DNA of 64,000 nucleotides from JAAELZ01 sp965237485. GTDB taxonomy: Bacteria; Pseudomonadota; Gammaproteobacteria; Arenicellales; Poriferihabitantaceae. Position 1 is the first letter of the stretch; every line of letters starts with the position of its first letter. The notes beneath the pieces were generated by a model. It worked only from the letters and a program-made list of their open reading frames with translations. It had not been told where the DNA came from and did not search any database. Position numbers and translations under genes: made by a program. The stretch is taken from positions 496,001 through 560,000 of the forward strand of contig CBDEFQ010000004.1 of NCBI GenBank assembly GCA_965237485.1, in the 5' to 3' direction. Below, piece by piece: positions 54,725 through 64,000 of this stretch.

Positions 54725-56398
54725 CTAACTGTTCTTAGACAATTGCTCTTTAAGCTTATCGCCTAAGGTAGTGCCACCTTCTGTTTTTTGTCCCGAGTAT
54801 TCTTGAATTGCTTCATCTTCCAAATCCATCTTAAGCACTTTAACAGACAAAGTAATACGTCGATTCTTACGATCAATACTGGTTACCTTGGTTTCAATTT
54901 CTTCGCCTTCTTTAAGCAATGAACGTGCATCTTCAACCCGATCAACTGACATTTCACTTGCGCGCAAGAAGCCTTCCACATTCTCGGCAAGCTCAATATT
55001 GGCACCGCGCGCCGTTACTTCAGTAATTTTACCCATAACTCGGCTACCTTTAGGATGCTCTGAAGCGTACTCCACGAATGGATCATCCGAAGCTTGCTTA
55101 AGACCCAAAGAAATACGTTCGCGTTCTGGATCAACCGCTAACACCACCACACTAATTTCGTCGCCCTTGCTGAAATCCCGAATGACCTCTTCACCTGGGC
55201 GGTCCCAAGCCAAATCACTCACGTGTGCTAAGCCATCAATCCCCCCGTCAACTCCAACAAACATACCAAAATCGGTGATAGAGCGTATTTTACCGGTCAG
55301 CTTATCGCCTTTTTTATAATGTGATGCGAACTCATCCCATGGATTAGGTTGACATTGCTTCATGCCCAAAGAAATCCTGCGCCGCTCGCCGTCAATTTCT
55401 AGCACCATCACCTCTACTTCATCACCCACGTGGCAAACCTTGCTTGGGTGAATATTCTTTTTGGTCCAATCCATTTCTGATAAATGTACCAAGCCTTCAA
55501 CACCGTCTTCAATCTCTACAAAAGCACCGTAATCAGTAATATTAGTTACGCGGCCAAATAGGCGAGATGACTGTGGATAGCGGCGCTCTAAATCTTGCCA
55601 TGGGTCTCCGCCCAATTGTTTGAGGCCTAAAGATACGCGTGAGTGCTCTTTATCAAATTTAAGTACCTTAACTTCTATATCGTCCCCTACATTCAATACT
55701 TCAGATGGATGACGAACCCGTTTCCAAGATAAGTCGGTAATGTGCAATAAACCATCTAATCCGCCCAAATTAACGAAGGCGCCGTAATCCGTTAAGTTTT
55801 TAACCACACCTTTAATAATCTGGCCTTCTTCTAAAGTATCCAATAACTTTTCGCGGTCTTCAGAAAGCTCGCTCTCAAGTACGGCACGGCGCGATACGAC
55901 CATATTATTCCTAACACGGTCTAGCATGATAACCTTAAATTCAAGTTCGCGGCCTTCAAGGTAAGCTAGATCTTTCACCGGTGTCACGTCAACTAAAGAG
56001 CCTGGCAAGAACGCTTTAACGTAATTGACATCAACAGTAAAGCCACCTTTAACGCGCCCAGTTACAAGACCCATTACAATGTCACCATCGACTTGTGCGC
56101 GCTCTAATTCGTCCCATGCTCTAGCTCTAAGAGCACGTTCCCTAGAAAGTTTTGTGTGGCCGTAACCATCTTCAATCGCTTCGATTGCAACTTCAACATC
56201 ATCGCCTTCTTTGACGCTGATTTCACCGTCGCTGTTCTTAAATTCTGCTTTGGGAATAGCCGCTTCAGACTTCAATCCTGCATCGACAATAACGAAATCA
56301 TCATTGATTTCTACGACACTGCCCAAGACGAGCTCGCCTTGAATCATGGTGATTTTACTAATGCTTTCTTCTAAAAGGGCTGCGAAATTTTCTGACAT
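54725..56398 (-). CDS. rpsA: 30S ribosomal protein S1
   Basis: This 557-residue protein has six S1 (OB-fold) domains. Repeats can be seen as [80 protein letters not shown] and [20 protein letters not shown]. It binds mRNA leaders for initiation. The length equals that of E. coli S1. It lies between cmk and ihfB, the usual order. Confidence 0.98.
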   Translation of the reverse strand: MSENFAALLEESISKITMIQGELVLGSVVEINDDFVIVDAGLKSEAAIPKAEFKNSDGEISVKEGDDVEVAIEAIEDGYGHTKLSRERALRARAWDELERAQVDGDIVMGLVTGRVKGGFTVDVNYVKAFLPGSLVDVTPVKDLAYLEGRELEFKVIMLDRVRNNMVVSRRAVLESELSEDREKLLDTLEEGQIIKGVVKNLTDYGAFVNLGGLDGLLHITDLSWKRVRHPSEVLNVGDDIEVKVLKFDKEHSRVSLGLKQLGGDPWQDLERRYPQSSRLFGRVTNITDYGAFVEIEDGVEGLVHLSEMDWTKKNIHPSKVCHVGDEVEVMVLEIDGERRRISLGMKQCQPNPWDEFASHYKKGDKLTGKIRSITDFGMFVGVDGGIDGLAHVSDLAWDRPGEEVIRDFSKGDEISVVVLAVDPERERISLGLKQASDDPFVEYASEHPKGSRVMGKITEVTARGANIELAENVEGFLRASEMSVDRVEDARSLLKEGEEIETKVTSIDRKNRRITLSVKVLKMDLEDEAIQEYSGQKTEGGTTLGDKLKEQLSKNS

Positions 56399-56457
56399 GT
56401 ATGTTGATTCACTAATACAACAGTGGATGTCATATTATGGGTTAAGGTTAGTATTAA

Positions 56458-56483
56458 GAAAACAAGCATAGCGCGTTGTTTTC
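56458..56483 (-). promoter_or_regulatory. hairpin in the rpsA leader
   Basis: GAAAACAA (56458-56465) and TTGTTTTC (56476-56483) form an 8-bp stem with a 10-base loop in the 123-base gap between cmk and rpsA. S1 represses its own translation through structured leader RNA in E. coli; whether this stem takes part is inference. No clear T-tract follows on the minus strand. Confidence 0.3.
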
Positions 56484-56521
56484 CTGTATCTTTTTATTTC
56501 TTTGAACAAATTAAATCTGTT

Positions 56522-57184
56522 TTAGAGAATCGAATTAGGTAAGTAACTAAGCACCTGATCTAAGACCTCTTTCACCGATAATTCACTCGTATCAATCAAT
56601 ATTGCATCTTCTGCAGGAGCAAGAGGAGATTCACTGCGATTTTGATCGCGCGCGTCTCTTTCTTCTATCTCCCGAAAAAGGGTGCCGATATTAGCACCAT
56701 GGCCTAAGTCGTTCAACTGTTTAAACCGCCTTTTCGCACGTTCTTCTGCATTAGCAGACAAATAGAATTTATAAGATGAATCCGAAAATACTTTTGTACC
56801 CATATCCCGTCCATCTGCAACCAAACCAGGGGAGGTTCGAAATGCGCGTTGCACTTCTAAAAGGCGGCGTCTAATTGCACCGTGCTTAGCTACTTTCGAC
56901 GCCCTATTGCCGGCTTGTTCTGTACGTATTAATGACTCGATATTGATTCCGTTGAGCGTAGCGCCTTGGTCAAAACGAATATCACTCTGGTCTAAAACTC
57001 GCACTAAGCTTTCTTCATCATCTAGCCTAATCTCTGCTTGTACAGCGGCATAGGCTAATATTCGGTATAAGGCACCACTGTCTAAATAATGCCAAGATAA
57101 TTTATGGCTTAACGCAATAGAGATGGTTCCCTTGCCAACCCCACTTGGTCCATCAACAGTAATAACAGGCGCTAATTGGGACAC
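56522..57184 (-). CDS. cmk: cytidylate kinase
   Basis: This 220-residue kinase phosphorylates CMP and dCMP. It has the P-loop ITVDGPSGVGKGTISIALS, LDSGALYRILAYAAV, the region VADGRDMGTKVFSDSSYKFY and the lid FREIEERDARDQNRSESPLA. It starts 3 bases after the aroA stop, in the normal order aroA-cmk-rpsA. Confidence 0.96.
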   Translation of the reverse strand: MSQLAPVITVDGPSGVGKGTISIALSHKLSWHYLDSGALYRILAYAAVQAEIRLDDEESLVRVLDQSDIRFDQGATLNGINIESLIRTEQAGNRASKVAKHGAIRRRLLEVQRAFRTSPGLVADGRDMGTKVFSDSSYKFYLSANAEERAKRRFKQLNDLGHGANIGTLFREIEERDARDQNRSESPLAPAEDAILIDTSELSVKEVLDQVLSYLPNSIL

Positions 57185-57187
57185 AGC

Positions 57188-58516
57188 TTAGTGGTCAACC
57201 TGCGAGATATTTAAGCCCGCAGTAGACATTAAATCAACATAATTTGGGAATGAGGTGGCTACATTTTGCGTGTCTAAAATGCAGGTTTCTCCGGCACTGC
57301 GCAATCCCGCCAAGGTACCTGCCATGGCTATTCTGTGGTCACCGAATGAATTTAAGTTAGCCTCAGAAAACAGCGCAGTATTATGCTCACCCTTAACACC
57401 TTTGCCTTTGATCACCATGCCATCCGCGGTTTCCTCCACTTCAATTCCCATCGCGCGCAAGTTAGTGACGGTCGCGGTAATTCGGTCACATTCCTTTACG
57501 CGTAATTCCTCTGCGCCCGAAATCACCGTAGTGCCTAAAGCGCAAGCCGCTGCTATTGCAATCGCTGGAAACTCATCGATTGCTAGGGGCACTAAGTTCT
57601 TTGGCACTTCGATACCCACTAAATCAGAAGTTTTTACTACGATATCTGCTACCGGCTCACCGCCGACTGTGCGTTGCTTTAGGGAAACAATGTCGGCACC
57701 CATTTTCTTTAAAATGCTTATCACGCCGTCACGAGTTGTATTTACGCCAGTGTGCTTTAGGGTGATTTCACTGTTCTTAGCTATCAAACCACCGACTATA
57801 AAAAAAGCTGCCGATGAAATATCTGCCGGCACGTCAATAGAAGTAGCACTTAACACGCCCCCGCCATGCAAAGAAACCTGATCCCCGTTTTGTATTACCT
57901 CGTAACCAAAGCCCCGAAGCATTCGTTCAGTGTGGTCGCGCGTTATCGCTGGCTCAGTCACCGTGGTCTTTCCATTAGCATACAAACCAGCCAGCAAAAT
58001 CGCTGATTTAACCTGTGCGCTGGCCATCGGCATCTGATAGTTAATTGCGTTTAGATCTACCACCGCCTCAATGTCCAGTGGCGCACACCCGTGATTAGTT
58101 CTAATTTTGGCTCCCATTTTCGACAAAGGGGTAGATACTCTGCGCATCGGCCGTGAATTCAAAGACGCATCCCCCGTCAACCGGCTATCGAAAGCCTGAC
58201 CGGCCATTAAACCCATCATTAAGCGCATCGCAGTTGCTGAATTACCCAGATCTAAATCATGTTTAGGTGCCTTTAAGCCATTTCGACCTACTCCATAAAT
58301 GGTCAGGCCGTTAGCTCCATCGTCGTCTATTTTCACACCCATCGCTTCAAATGCACTGCGCGTGGCTAAAGCATCCGCACCGGTTAAGAAGCCAGTCACT
58401 TCAGTGACACCATGGGCTAAACTCCCGAGCATTATGCAGCGGTGGGATATAGACTTATCACCCGGAACCCTCAACGCGCCGCGAAGAGAACCGCCACGGT
58501 TAACAACTAACTTCAT
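57188..58516 (-). CDS. aroA: 3-phosphoshikimate 1-carboxyvinyltransferase (class II-like EPSP synthase)
   Basis: This 442-residue enzyme makes EPSP from shikimate-3-phosphate and PEP. Motifs seen are VPGDKSISHRCIMLGSLA, LGNSATAMRLMMGL (residues 90-103), ASLNSRPMRRV, PMASAQVKSAILLAGL, AITRDHTERMLRGFG and GVNTTRDGVI. The residue equal to Gly96 of E. coli AroA is Ala94 here, and GDKS, SAQVK, RDHTE and NTTR are all present, as in class II enzymes such as CP4. It overlaps tyrA by 4 bases. Confidence 0.97.
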   Translation of the reverse strand: MKLVVNRGGSLRGALRVPGDKSISHRCIMLGSLAHGVTEVTGFLTGADALATRSAFEAMGVKIDDDGANGLTIYGVGRNGLKAPKHDLDLGNSATAMRLMMGLMAGQAFDSRLTGDASLNSRPMRRVSTPLSKMGAKIRTNHGCAPLDIEAVVDLNAINYQMPMASAQVKSAILLAGLYANGKTTVTEPAITRDHTERMLRGFGYEVIQNGDQVSLHGGGVLSATSIDVPADISSAAFFIVGGLIAKNSEITLKHTGVNTTRDGVISILKKMGADIVSLKQRTVGGEPVADIVVKTSDLVGIEVPKNLVPLAIDEFPAIAIAAACALGTTVISGAEELRVKECDRITATVTNLRAMGIEVEETADGMVIKGKGVKGEHNTALFSEANLNSFGDHRIAMAGTLAGLRSAGETCILDTQNVATSFPNYVDLMSTAGLNISQVDH

Positions 58517-59433
58517 TTAGTCTCTTGATATTTACGAAAACCAGCTACGGTAGCCCTGGCATTTTTTGCTAAAGTAAAACTTTCTTCTAAGCCTTGAGCA
58601 TTATCATTTTCTATATGATCAGCAAATTCACGCAACTCGTCGGAAAATAGTCTAAGTTGCTGGCTAACTTGCACTTTGTTACCTAAGCAGATGTCTCTCC
58701 ACATGATCGGATCACTCGATGCAATTCGAGTGAAATCATACAGGCCGCCTGCTGCAAGTCGAAAATATTCTTGTTGGTCAGGACGCTCATGCAAAAACTG
58801 CATTAAGGCATAGGCCAACACATGTGGCAGGTGGCTAGTGACTGCTAGAATTTTATCGTGTTGCTCAACAGACATTTCTTCGACTTGTGCCCCGGTTAGC
58901 GCCCACATATCAGAAACCACCTTAAGTGCATCCCGGTCAGTATCCGCAGTAGGCGTTAAGATAACCCGATGCCCGGCATACAAGTCTGCAAAAGCCGCTT
59001 TAACACCCGAGTTTTCTGAACCTGCGATAGGGTGTCCCGGCACAAATTGACTAAATTGCCTACCCAGCTGCTTTTTCGCTTGTTCTACCACCAATGCTTT
59101 CACGCTTCCCACATCGGTAACAATAGCTTGTTTGTTGAGCGCGGGTTTGATCAATGCCAACACCGAATTAATCGTCATAACAGGTGTGGCTAACACCACT
59201 AAATCTGCTTGGACGACTGCCTCCTGCGCATCGTGGGTGAATTCATCAATCGTCCCTAGCTTTTTAGCAAGAAGCAGGTTTTCCTTATCTCGGCCTACTC
59301 CAATCACGCTGCTCACCGCCTGCTCTCGCTTCAATGCTTGCATCAACGACCCACCTATCAAGCCTACGCCGATCAAGGCTACACGGTTTATCGGAAAAGA
59401 AGAAGGCTGGTTAGTCATAACGACATCGAGCAA
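58513..59433 (-). CDS. tyrA: prephenate dehydrogenase
   Basis: The 306-residue single-domain enzyme of tyrosine synthesis has the Rossmann start VALIGVGLIGGSLMQALKRE, VVLATPVMTINSVL, TDVGSVKALVVEQAKKQLG, the active-site stretch FVPGHPIAGSENSGVKAAFA and VTSHLPHVLAYALMQFLHE. In pseudomonads this domain is fused to AroA; here the two genes are separate but overlap by ATGA. It starts 5 bases after pheA. Confidence 0.94.
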   Translation of the reverse strand: MLDVVMTNQPSSFPINRVALIGVGLIGGSLMQALKREQAVSSVIGVGRDKENLLLAKKLGTIDEFTHDAQEAVVQADLVVLATPVMTINSVLALIKPALNKQAIVTDVGSVKALVVEQAKKQLGRQFSQFVPGHPIAGSENSGVKAAFADLYAGHRVILTPTADTDRDALKVVSDMWALTGAQVEEMSVEQHDKILAVTSHLPHVLAYALMQFLHERPDQQEYFRLAAGGLYDFTRIASSDPIMWRDICLGNKVQVSQQLRLFSDELREFADHIENDNAQGLEESFTLAKNARATVAGFRKYQETK

Positions 59434-59438
59434 TGAAC

Positions 59439-60515
59439 TTAATCCGCTCGAGGATAAGATCCTAGCACTCGAAACAAATCCGCTTCTCGCTCTAATGCGG
59501 TTAAGGCTTTTTCAACAGCCGAGTCGGTTTGATGCCCTTCAATATCGACAAAAAATAGATAGTCCCAACGCTTACTTTTAGCCGGTCTGGATTCAATTCT
59601 AAGCATACTAATTTCGCAATCGTTTAACGGTTTGAGTAAAGCAAACAAGCCGCCGGGGCGATTAGTGCAGGAAATCAGTAAGCTTGTTTTATCGTTTCCG
59701 CTAGCCAGTACATCTTCATTAGACAGCACTAAAAAACGCGTCGTATTGTCTGGTTCGTCCTCAATTTTTCGTGCCAGCACTTGTAAATTATATTGCACCG
59801 CGGCTACTTCACCCGCGATGGCAGCAGAATTTGGCGTAGTCGCTGCGGTTTTCGCAGCAACTGCATTACTCGCCACAGACACTATTTCTACACTAGGTAA
59901 ATGCTGAAGCAACCAATTGCGGCACTGCGCCAATGATTGAGCATGAGAGTAAACCGTCTTAATCGAATGGATATCCGCAACAGTTGATAGCAAATGTTGA
60001 TGTATAGCTAAATAAACTTCACCGCTGATATTACAATTTGATTCAACCAAGCTGTCGGCGGTCGCAGAAATACCGCCTTCTGTTGAGTTTTCAACCGGCA
60101 CCACGCCGTAGTTAGCCAATTTATGTTCTACCGCGTTAAAAACCTCTTCAATACGTGAAAGGCCTACAATCTTAACGCTAGAGCCAAATTGTTTTTTCGC
60201 TGCTGTTTCAGAGAAAGTACCCTCTGGCCCAAGCACCGCTACGCTTAGCCGCGCCTCAGCACCACGGCTTATGGACATTACTTCACGAAATAAAGCATCG
60301 ATTTGCTCACTACTAATGTCGCCAGTATTTTCTGCCTTTAACCGCCTAAGCACTTGCGCTTCGCGCTCTGGTCTATAAATGAACGCTTCTTCTCCATCTT
60401 GCCTGACTTTTAGTTCACCAATTTCCTTAGCCAGCTCAATTCGACGGTTAAGCAAAGAAAGTAATTCACCGTCTAGCGCATCAATTTTCTGCCGTACTTT
60501 TTCTATCGAAGACAT
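59439..60515 (-). CDS. pheA: bifunctional chorismate mutase/prephenate dehydratase
   Basis: This is a 358-residue P-protein. Chorismate mutase (1-90) shows RQKIDALDGELLSLLNRRIE and EREAQVLRRL. Prephenate dehydratase (~92-270) shows LGPEGTFSETAAKKQFG, VVPVENSTEGGISATADSLV and DEPDNTTRFLVLSNE. The C-terminal ACT domain (~280-355) shows NRPGGLFALLKPLNDCEISM and the Phe-binding ESRP motif. It lies 6 bases after gyrA; serC, often found between them, is absent. Confidence 0.97.
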   Translation of the reverse strand: MSSIEKVRQKIDALDGELLSLLNRRIELAKEIGELKVRQDGEEAFIYRPEREAQVLRRLKAENTGDISSEQIDALFREVMSISRGAEARLSVAVLGPEGTFSETAAKKQFGSSVKIVGLSRIEEVFNAVEHKLANYGVVPVENSTEGGISATADSLVESNCNISGEVYLAIHQHLLSTVADIHSIKTVYSHAQSLAQCRNWLLQHLPSVEIVSVASNAVAAKTAATTPNSAAIAGEVAAVQYNLQVLARKIEDEPDNTTRFLVLSNEDVLASGNDKTSLLISCTNRPGGLFALLKPLNDCEISMLRIESRPAKSKRWDYLFFVDIEGHQTDSAVEKALTALEREADLFRVLGSYPRAD

Positions 60516-60521
60516 GCCTAG

Positions 60522-63185
60522 CTACTCTTCTTCAGACTCTTCGGGCAAATTTTGTATCGAATCAGAAATATTTTCTTCGGTGTTAGCACTTACCAAAGCA
60601 GTGTCTTCTGTATCATCCTCAGATGGCTCTTCTTGTGATTCATCAACACGGTCAACTGATACCAGCTTCTCGTTTTCTGACAAAGCGATCACTTTAACGC
60701 CTTGAGTGTTGCGTCCTTGCTGCGAAATCTCATTTATGCGCGTGCGAATAAGCACCCCCCCATCCGTTATCATCATCACTTCGTCTGTTGCATTCACAAT
60801 AGTGGCGTTCACCAGCAAACCATTACGCTTAGAAGTTTTAATGGCGATAACCCCTTGTCCACCTCGGCGGTGTACTGGAAACTCTTCAATCAAAGTTCGC
60901 TTACCGTAGCCTTGCTCGGTGCATACCAACACAGTTTGCTCTGTTGATATCGAATTATCACTAGGCAAGATCAACATCGAGATCATTTGATACGACTCGC
61001 GCATACGAATACCGCGCACTCCACGTGCAGTGCGCCCCATTGAACGCACATCAGTTTCATGAAAACGTACGCTCTTACCAGAAGAACTGACCAGCATAAT
61101 ATCTTGTGAGCCATCAGTTAAGCCAACTTGCAACAGTTCATCTCCTTCATCTAATGTCAGCGCAATAATGCCGCCCGCCCTGGGCCGCGAGTAATCCATC
61201 AACGCACTTTTCTTAACCGTGCCGTGGCGAGTCGCCATCACAATAAATTGGTCTTCACGAAACTCTTGAATAGGCAATACCGCGGTGATTTTTTCTTCGG
61301 CATCAAGTGGTAATAAATTAACCAAAGGACGCCCTCTTGCACCGCGGCTAGCCACTGGCAATTGAAACACTTTAAGCCAGTAAACTTTACCTTCGCTTGA
61401 AAAGCACAACACAGTGTCATGGGTGTTCGCAACAAACATCCTACTTACGAAGTCCTCTTCTTTATTCTTTGCTGCCATTTTGCCTCGCCCGCCGCGCCTT
61501 TGAGCACGATAGTCAGTAATCGGCTGCGCTTTGGCATACCCCGTGTGTGAGATGGTAACCACCACGTCTTCAGGGGTAATTAAGTCTTGCATTGAAATAT
61601 CAACAGTGCCTTCTATGATTTCAGTACGGCGTTGACCACCATATTGTTCCTTAATCGCTATGAGTTCTTGATTTATATCTGTAACTAAGCGATTCGGATC
61701 TTCCAAAATCTCAAGTAAGTCTACGATATTTTCAATTATCTCAACGTATTCATTACGAATTTTATCTTGCTCTAGCCCGGTTAATCGATGCAGGCGTAAA
61801 TCTAGGATCGCCTGAGCTTGCTCCAGCGATAATTGATACTTAGAACCATGCAAAACAAAATGTTCTTCAAGCTCTTGCGGCCTTGATAACTGCGCATCAC
61901 CACGTTCAAGCATTGATTGCACAATACCGGGTTGCCATGTGCGCGATAGCATTTCTTCTTTAGCTTGAGCAGGAGAGGCTGATTTTTTAATTAGCGCGAT
62001 AACCTCGTCAATATTCGCCAAAGCAACCGCTAGGCCCTCCAAAACATGTGCCCTTACTCTGGCTTTTTTAAGCTCGAAAATAGTACGGCGTGTTACCACT
62101 TCGCGGCGATGACGCAAAAAGGCTTGCAGCATCTCCTTTAAGTTAAACAAGCGCGGCTGATTGTTCTCCAGAGCCACCATATTGATCCCAAACACGGTTT
62201 GCATTTGGGTTTGCTTATACAAATTATTGAGAATCACTTCAGAAGGTTCTCCGCGCTTTAATTCAATGACCATGCGCATACCATCTTTATCAGACTCATC
62301 GCGAATTGCGCTAATGCCTTCAAGCTGTTTATTACGAACCAGTTGGGCAATTTTTTCCATTGTGCGTGCTTTATTAACTTGATACGGTAATTCGTTAACA
62401 ATGATGGCTTCGCGACCAGTTTTCTCATCTTGTTCAATAACCGTACGAGAACGAATATAGACCCGGCCCTTTCCGGTTTCATAAGCCTCACGAATACCCG
62501 CAGTACCTACAATAATCCCGCTGGTTGGGAAATCAGGCCCTGGTATATATTGCATCAATTCACCGGTATCTAAATCCTCATTTTCGAGGAGTGCTAAGCA
62601 GGCATCAATTGTTTCAGTTAGATTATGCGGAGCTATATTGGTAGCCATTCCCACGGCAATACCTGCGGAGCCATTAACTAACAAAGTAGGCACCTTGGTA
62701 GGCAATACCAAAGGTTGCGTTTCGGTTTCATCGTAGTTAGGGCCAAAATCAACCGTATCCTTAGCCAAATCGGCCAACAGTTCTTGCGCGATTTTCGACA
62801 ACCGAATTTCCGTATAACGCATCGCCGCAGGTGCATCGCCGTCAACCGAACCAAAGTTACCTTGGCCATCGATGAGTGGATAGCGCATGGAAAAGTCTTG
62901 TGCTAGACGCACGATCGTATCGTATACAGCGGTATCACCGTGCGGATGATATTTACCAATGACATCACCAACGATACGCGCTGATTTTTTGTAGGCCTTG
63001 TTCCAATCAACGCCTAACTCTTCCATTGCATACAACACCCGCCTGTGCACGGGCTTTAGGCCATCACGTACATCCGGCAAGGCGCGCCCAACGATAACGC
63101 TCATCGCATAATCCAAATAGGATTGGCGCATCTCCTGCTCAATATTGGCAGATATCATTTCTTTAGCGACTAATTGGTCACTCAT
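60522..63185 (-). CDS. gyrA: DNA gyrase subunit A
   Basis: This 887-residue type II topoisomerase subunit has the breakage-reunion domain with the quinolone region [18 protein letters not shown] (Thr85 and Asp89, equivalent to positions 83 and 87 of E. coli, not resistance-type) and the catalytic Tyr124 in [10 protein letters not shown]. The C-terminal pinwheel starts with the GyrA box QRRGGRGK. An acidic tail ([17 protein letters not shown]) ends the protein. It heads the long minus-strand block. Confidence 0.98.
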   Translation of the reverse strand: MSDQLVAKEMISANIEQEMRQSYLDYAMSVIVGRALPDVRDGLKPVHRRVLYAMEELGVDWNKAYKKSARIVGDVIGKYHPHGDTAVYDTIVRLAQDFSMRYPLIDGQGNFGSVDGDAPAAMRYTEIRLSKIAQELLADLAKDTVDFGPNYDETETQPLVLPTKVPTLLVNGSAGIAVGMATNIAPHNLTETIDACLALLENEDLDTGELMQYIPGPDFPTSGIIVGTAGIREAYETGKGRVYIRSRTVIEQDEKTGREAIIVNELPYQVNKARTMEKIAQLVRNKQLEGISAIRDESDKDGMRMVIELKRGEPSEVILNNLYKQTQMQTVFGINMVALENNQPRLFNLKEMLQAFLRHRREVVTRRTIFELKKARVRAHVLEGLAVALANIDEVIALIKKSASPAQAKEEMLSRTWQPGIVQSMLERGDAQLSRPQELEEHFVLHGSKYQLSLEQAQAILDLRLHRLTGLEQDKIRNEYVEIIENIVDLLEILEDPNRLVTDINQELIAIKEQYGGQRRTEIIEGTVDISMQDLITPEDVVVTISHTGYAKAQPITDYRAQRRGGRGKMAAKNKEEDFVSRMFVANTHDTVLCFSSEGKVYWLKVFQLPVASRGARGRPLVNLLPLDAEEKITAVLPIQEFREDQFIVMATRHGTVKKSALMDYSRPRAGGIIALTLDEGDELLQVGLTDGSQDIMLVSSSGKSVRFHETDVRSMGRTARGVRGIRMRESYQMISMLILPSDNSISTEQTVLVCTEQGYGKRTLIEEFPVHRRGGQGVIAIKTSKRNGLLVNATIVNATDEVMMITDGGVLIRTRINEISQQGRNTQGVKVIALSENEKLVSVDRVDESQEEPSEDDTEDTALVSANTEENISDSIQNLPEESEEE

Positions 63186-63220
63186 ATGTCATAGTCCTAA
63201 TTTACAAAATGCGCATACAC

Positions 63221-63488
63221 CCTAGTGTAGTGTATTAAATAGATCGTATGTATCAGCAAGGCTAGAAACGGCCAGATACTAGGCGCGTTCGCAGTGAATG
63301 GCCTGTCCTTTGCAAGAAATGCAACGACGTGGATGGCCATTTATTGTCTTGCCCGCCGGGAGCCCCCAAATGACCCAATACTGCGTTACAGCCCTTGTTA
63401 AGGGAACACCATTCACTGCGGACTGTGCCTTGTCTTGGATCATTTGGGGGCTCTGATACATACGATCTATTTAATACACTACACTAGG
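63221..63488. mobile_element. MITE-like element with 36-bp terminal inverted repeats
   Basis: A perfect 36-bp inverted repeat (63221-63256 and 63453-63488; outer ends CCTAGTGTAG / CTACACTAGG) bounds 268 bp. Inside are two further inverted pairs in interleaved order: CGCAGTGAATGG (63290) with CCATTCACTGCG (63409), and GAGCCCCCAAATGA (63360) with TCATTTGGGGGCTC (63440). There is also a small hairpin CCCTTGTTAAGGG (63392-63404). No transposase is encoded; a 60-codon minus frame (63279-63461) lies within it. No target duplication is obvious. It lies between the gyrA promoter side and the next gene. Confidence 0.75.
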
Positions 63489-63669
63489 TTAAGGGCGGTG
63501 AGAATAATATGGTTACGAATCAAGATCACTTCTGTTTTTTCGCTACAAAAACATGCCCTAAAAACTTAGTTTTTATACAATTTAGCAACTCGAAGAAACA
63601 CCAAATATCTAGGTCATAATTTTATCATAATCCATGCTGCTACACACTCTTATCGACTTATAAATATCG

Positions 63670-63675
63670 TATAAT
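63670..63675 (+). promoter_or_regulatory. possible -10 box of the Sel1-repeat gene
   Basis: A perfect TATAAT lies 38 bases before the ATG at 63714, with a weak -35 region. It is the best promoter candidate in the gyrA-Sel1 gap apart from the MITE-like element. Confidence 0.35.
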
Positions 63676-63713
63676 CTGTGCATGATCCGCCCAGCAAAAA
63701 ACGGTTTTAAGTG

Positions 63714-64000
63714 ATGTTCTATCGAAGCATAATATTTACTTTCTTCTTAGTTTTCCTGGGGCTTCACTCTTGGTCTTGGGCGGCAAGTGAGTACGACCAA
63801 GGTATATCGGCGTATTCGGAGAAAAAATATGACCAAGCCCGCAATCATTGGGAAGAAGCGGCAGCTGGAGGTAATATAAGTGCAGCGTTTAATCTGGGTA
63901 TATTACTCTCAAAGGGCTTAGGCGGCGCAAAAGATATCGAACGCGCGAAAATTTGGTGGGAGCGTGCAGCCAGACAAGATCACTCCCAAGCGCAATTTAA
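63714..64000 (+). CDS. exported Sel1-like repeat protein (partial, runs off the right edge)
   Basis: The ATG at 63714 gives a signal peptide (IIFTFFLVFLGLHSWSWAAS) followed by Sel1/TPR-type repeats: QARNHWEEAAAGGNISAAFN, LGILLSKGLGG, IERAKIWWERAARQDHSQAQ. About 95 residues are visible. Sel1 proteins are periplasmic or secreted scaffolds. It is transcribed divergently from gyrA. Confidence 0.8.
   Translation, partial: MFYRSIIFTFFLVFLGLHSWSWAASEYDQGISAYSEKKYDQARNHWEEAAAGGNISAAFNLGILLSKGLGGAKDIERAKIWWERAARQDHSQAQF

Noticed and set aside
63279..63461. 60-codon minus-strand frame inside the MITE-like element
   Set aside because: It lies entirely within the inverted-repeat element, has no start signal and its sequence is set by the repeats; no coding function is supported.
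1..64000. CRISPR arrays, tRNA or rRNA genes
   Set aside because: No regularly spaced direct repeats, no tRNA-like CCA-ended cloverleaf and no rRNA sequence were noticed in the gaps; coding density leaves little room.

Overview
The window looks like a chromosomal segment of a gammaproteobacterium, probably marine. The reasons are the collinear core block gyrA-pheA-tyrA-aroA-cmk-rpsA-ihfB-lapA-lapB, a TmcA-type tRNA acetyltransferase, an S-methyl-5'-thioinosine phosphorylase-type enzyme, and a two-component pair that resembles the 'proteobacterial dedicated sortase system' PdsR/PdsS of marine gammaproteobacteria. Genus-level assignment is not possible from reading alone.

Layout. (1) 0-2.4 kb: transposase and integrase debris, then a PmeII-type restriction endonuclease without a visible methylase. 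(2) 2.4-6.4 kb: a two-gene methylamine/betaine-type catabolic unit (FAD oxidoreductase with a GcvT-like domain, then an MttB-family methyltransferase), broken by four apparent single-base frameshifts. (3) 6.4-12.5 kb: PdsR/PdsS-like two-component system, tmcA (one frameshift), aroE, and the first 20 codons of prfC. (4) 12.5-37.5 kb: an accessory region. It starts exactly where SXT/R391-type integrative elements insert (5' end of prfC), followed by a truncated tyrosine integrase. It then holds four full or partial copies of one IS256-family element, two copies of an IS3-like element, one IS91-like element carrying its own tyrosine recombinase, pieces of a type III DNA methyltransferase (mod) gene, and a 12.6-kb minus-strand operon built around a 2785-residue SpvB/RHS protein. 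(5) 37.9-63.2 kb: one long minus-strand block of cell-envelope and core genes. (6) 63.2-64 kb: a 268-bp MITE-like element with 36-bp perfect terminal inverted repeats and the start of a Sel1-repeat protein.

How the genes work together. In the envelope block, gyrA, pheA, tyrA, aroA, cmk, rpsA and ihfB run into lapA/lapB (control of LPS synthesis). These are followed by ugd, heptose genes (hldE kinase part, hldD), dTDP-4-keto-6-deoxyglucose genes (rfbB, rfbA), an ABC O-antigen exporter (Wzm/Wzt with a C-terminal glycan-binding domain) and five glycosyltransferases, one fused to an epimerase-like domain. This is an ABC-dependent O-polysaccharide locus. In the accessory operon, two small exported proteins, two modular secreted proteins (shared N-terminal domain; one with a phage tail-collar C-terminus, one with a discoidin C-terminus), the giant RHS protein and a small exported protein at its tail suggest a surface or secreted toxin/adhesin system that I do not recognise as described.

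The most noteworthy observations are the RHS operon with its modular partner proteins, the prfC/integrase junction, the IS256/IS91 rearrangements (including a truncation at the same GAAC site used by the IS91-like element), and the interleaved inverted repeats of the MITE-like element.
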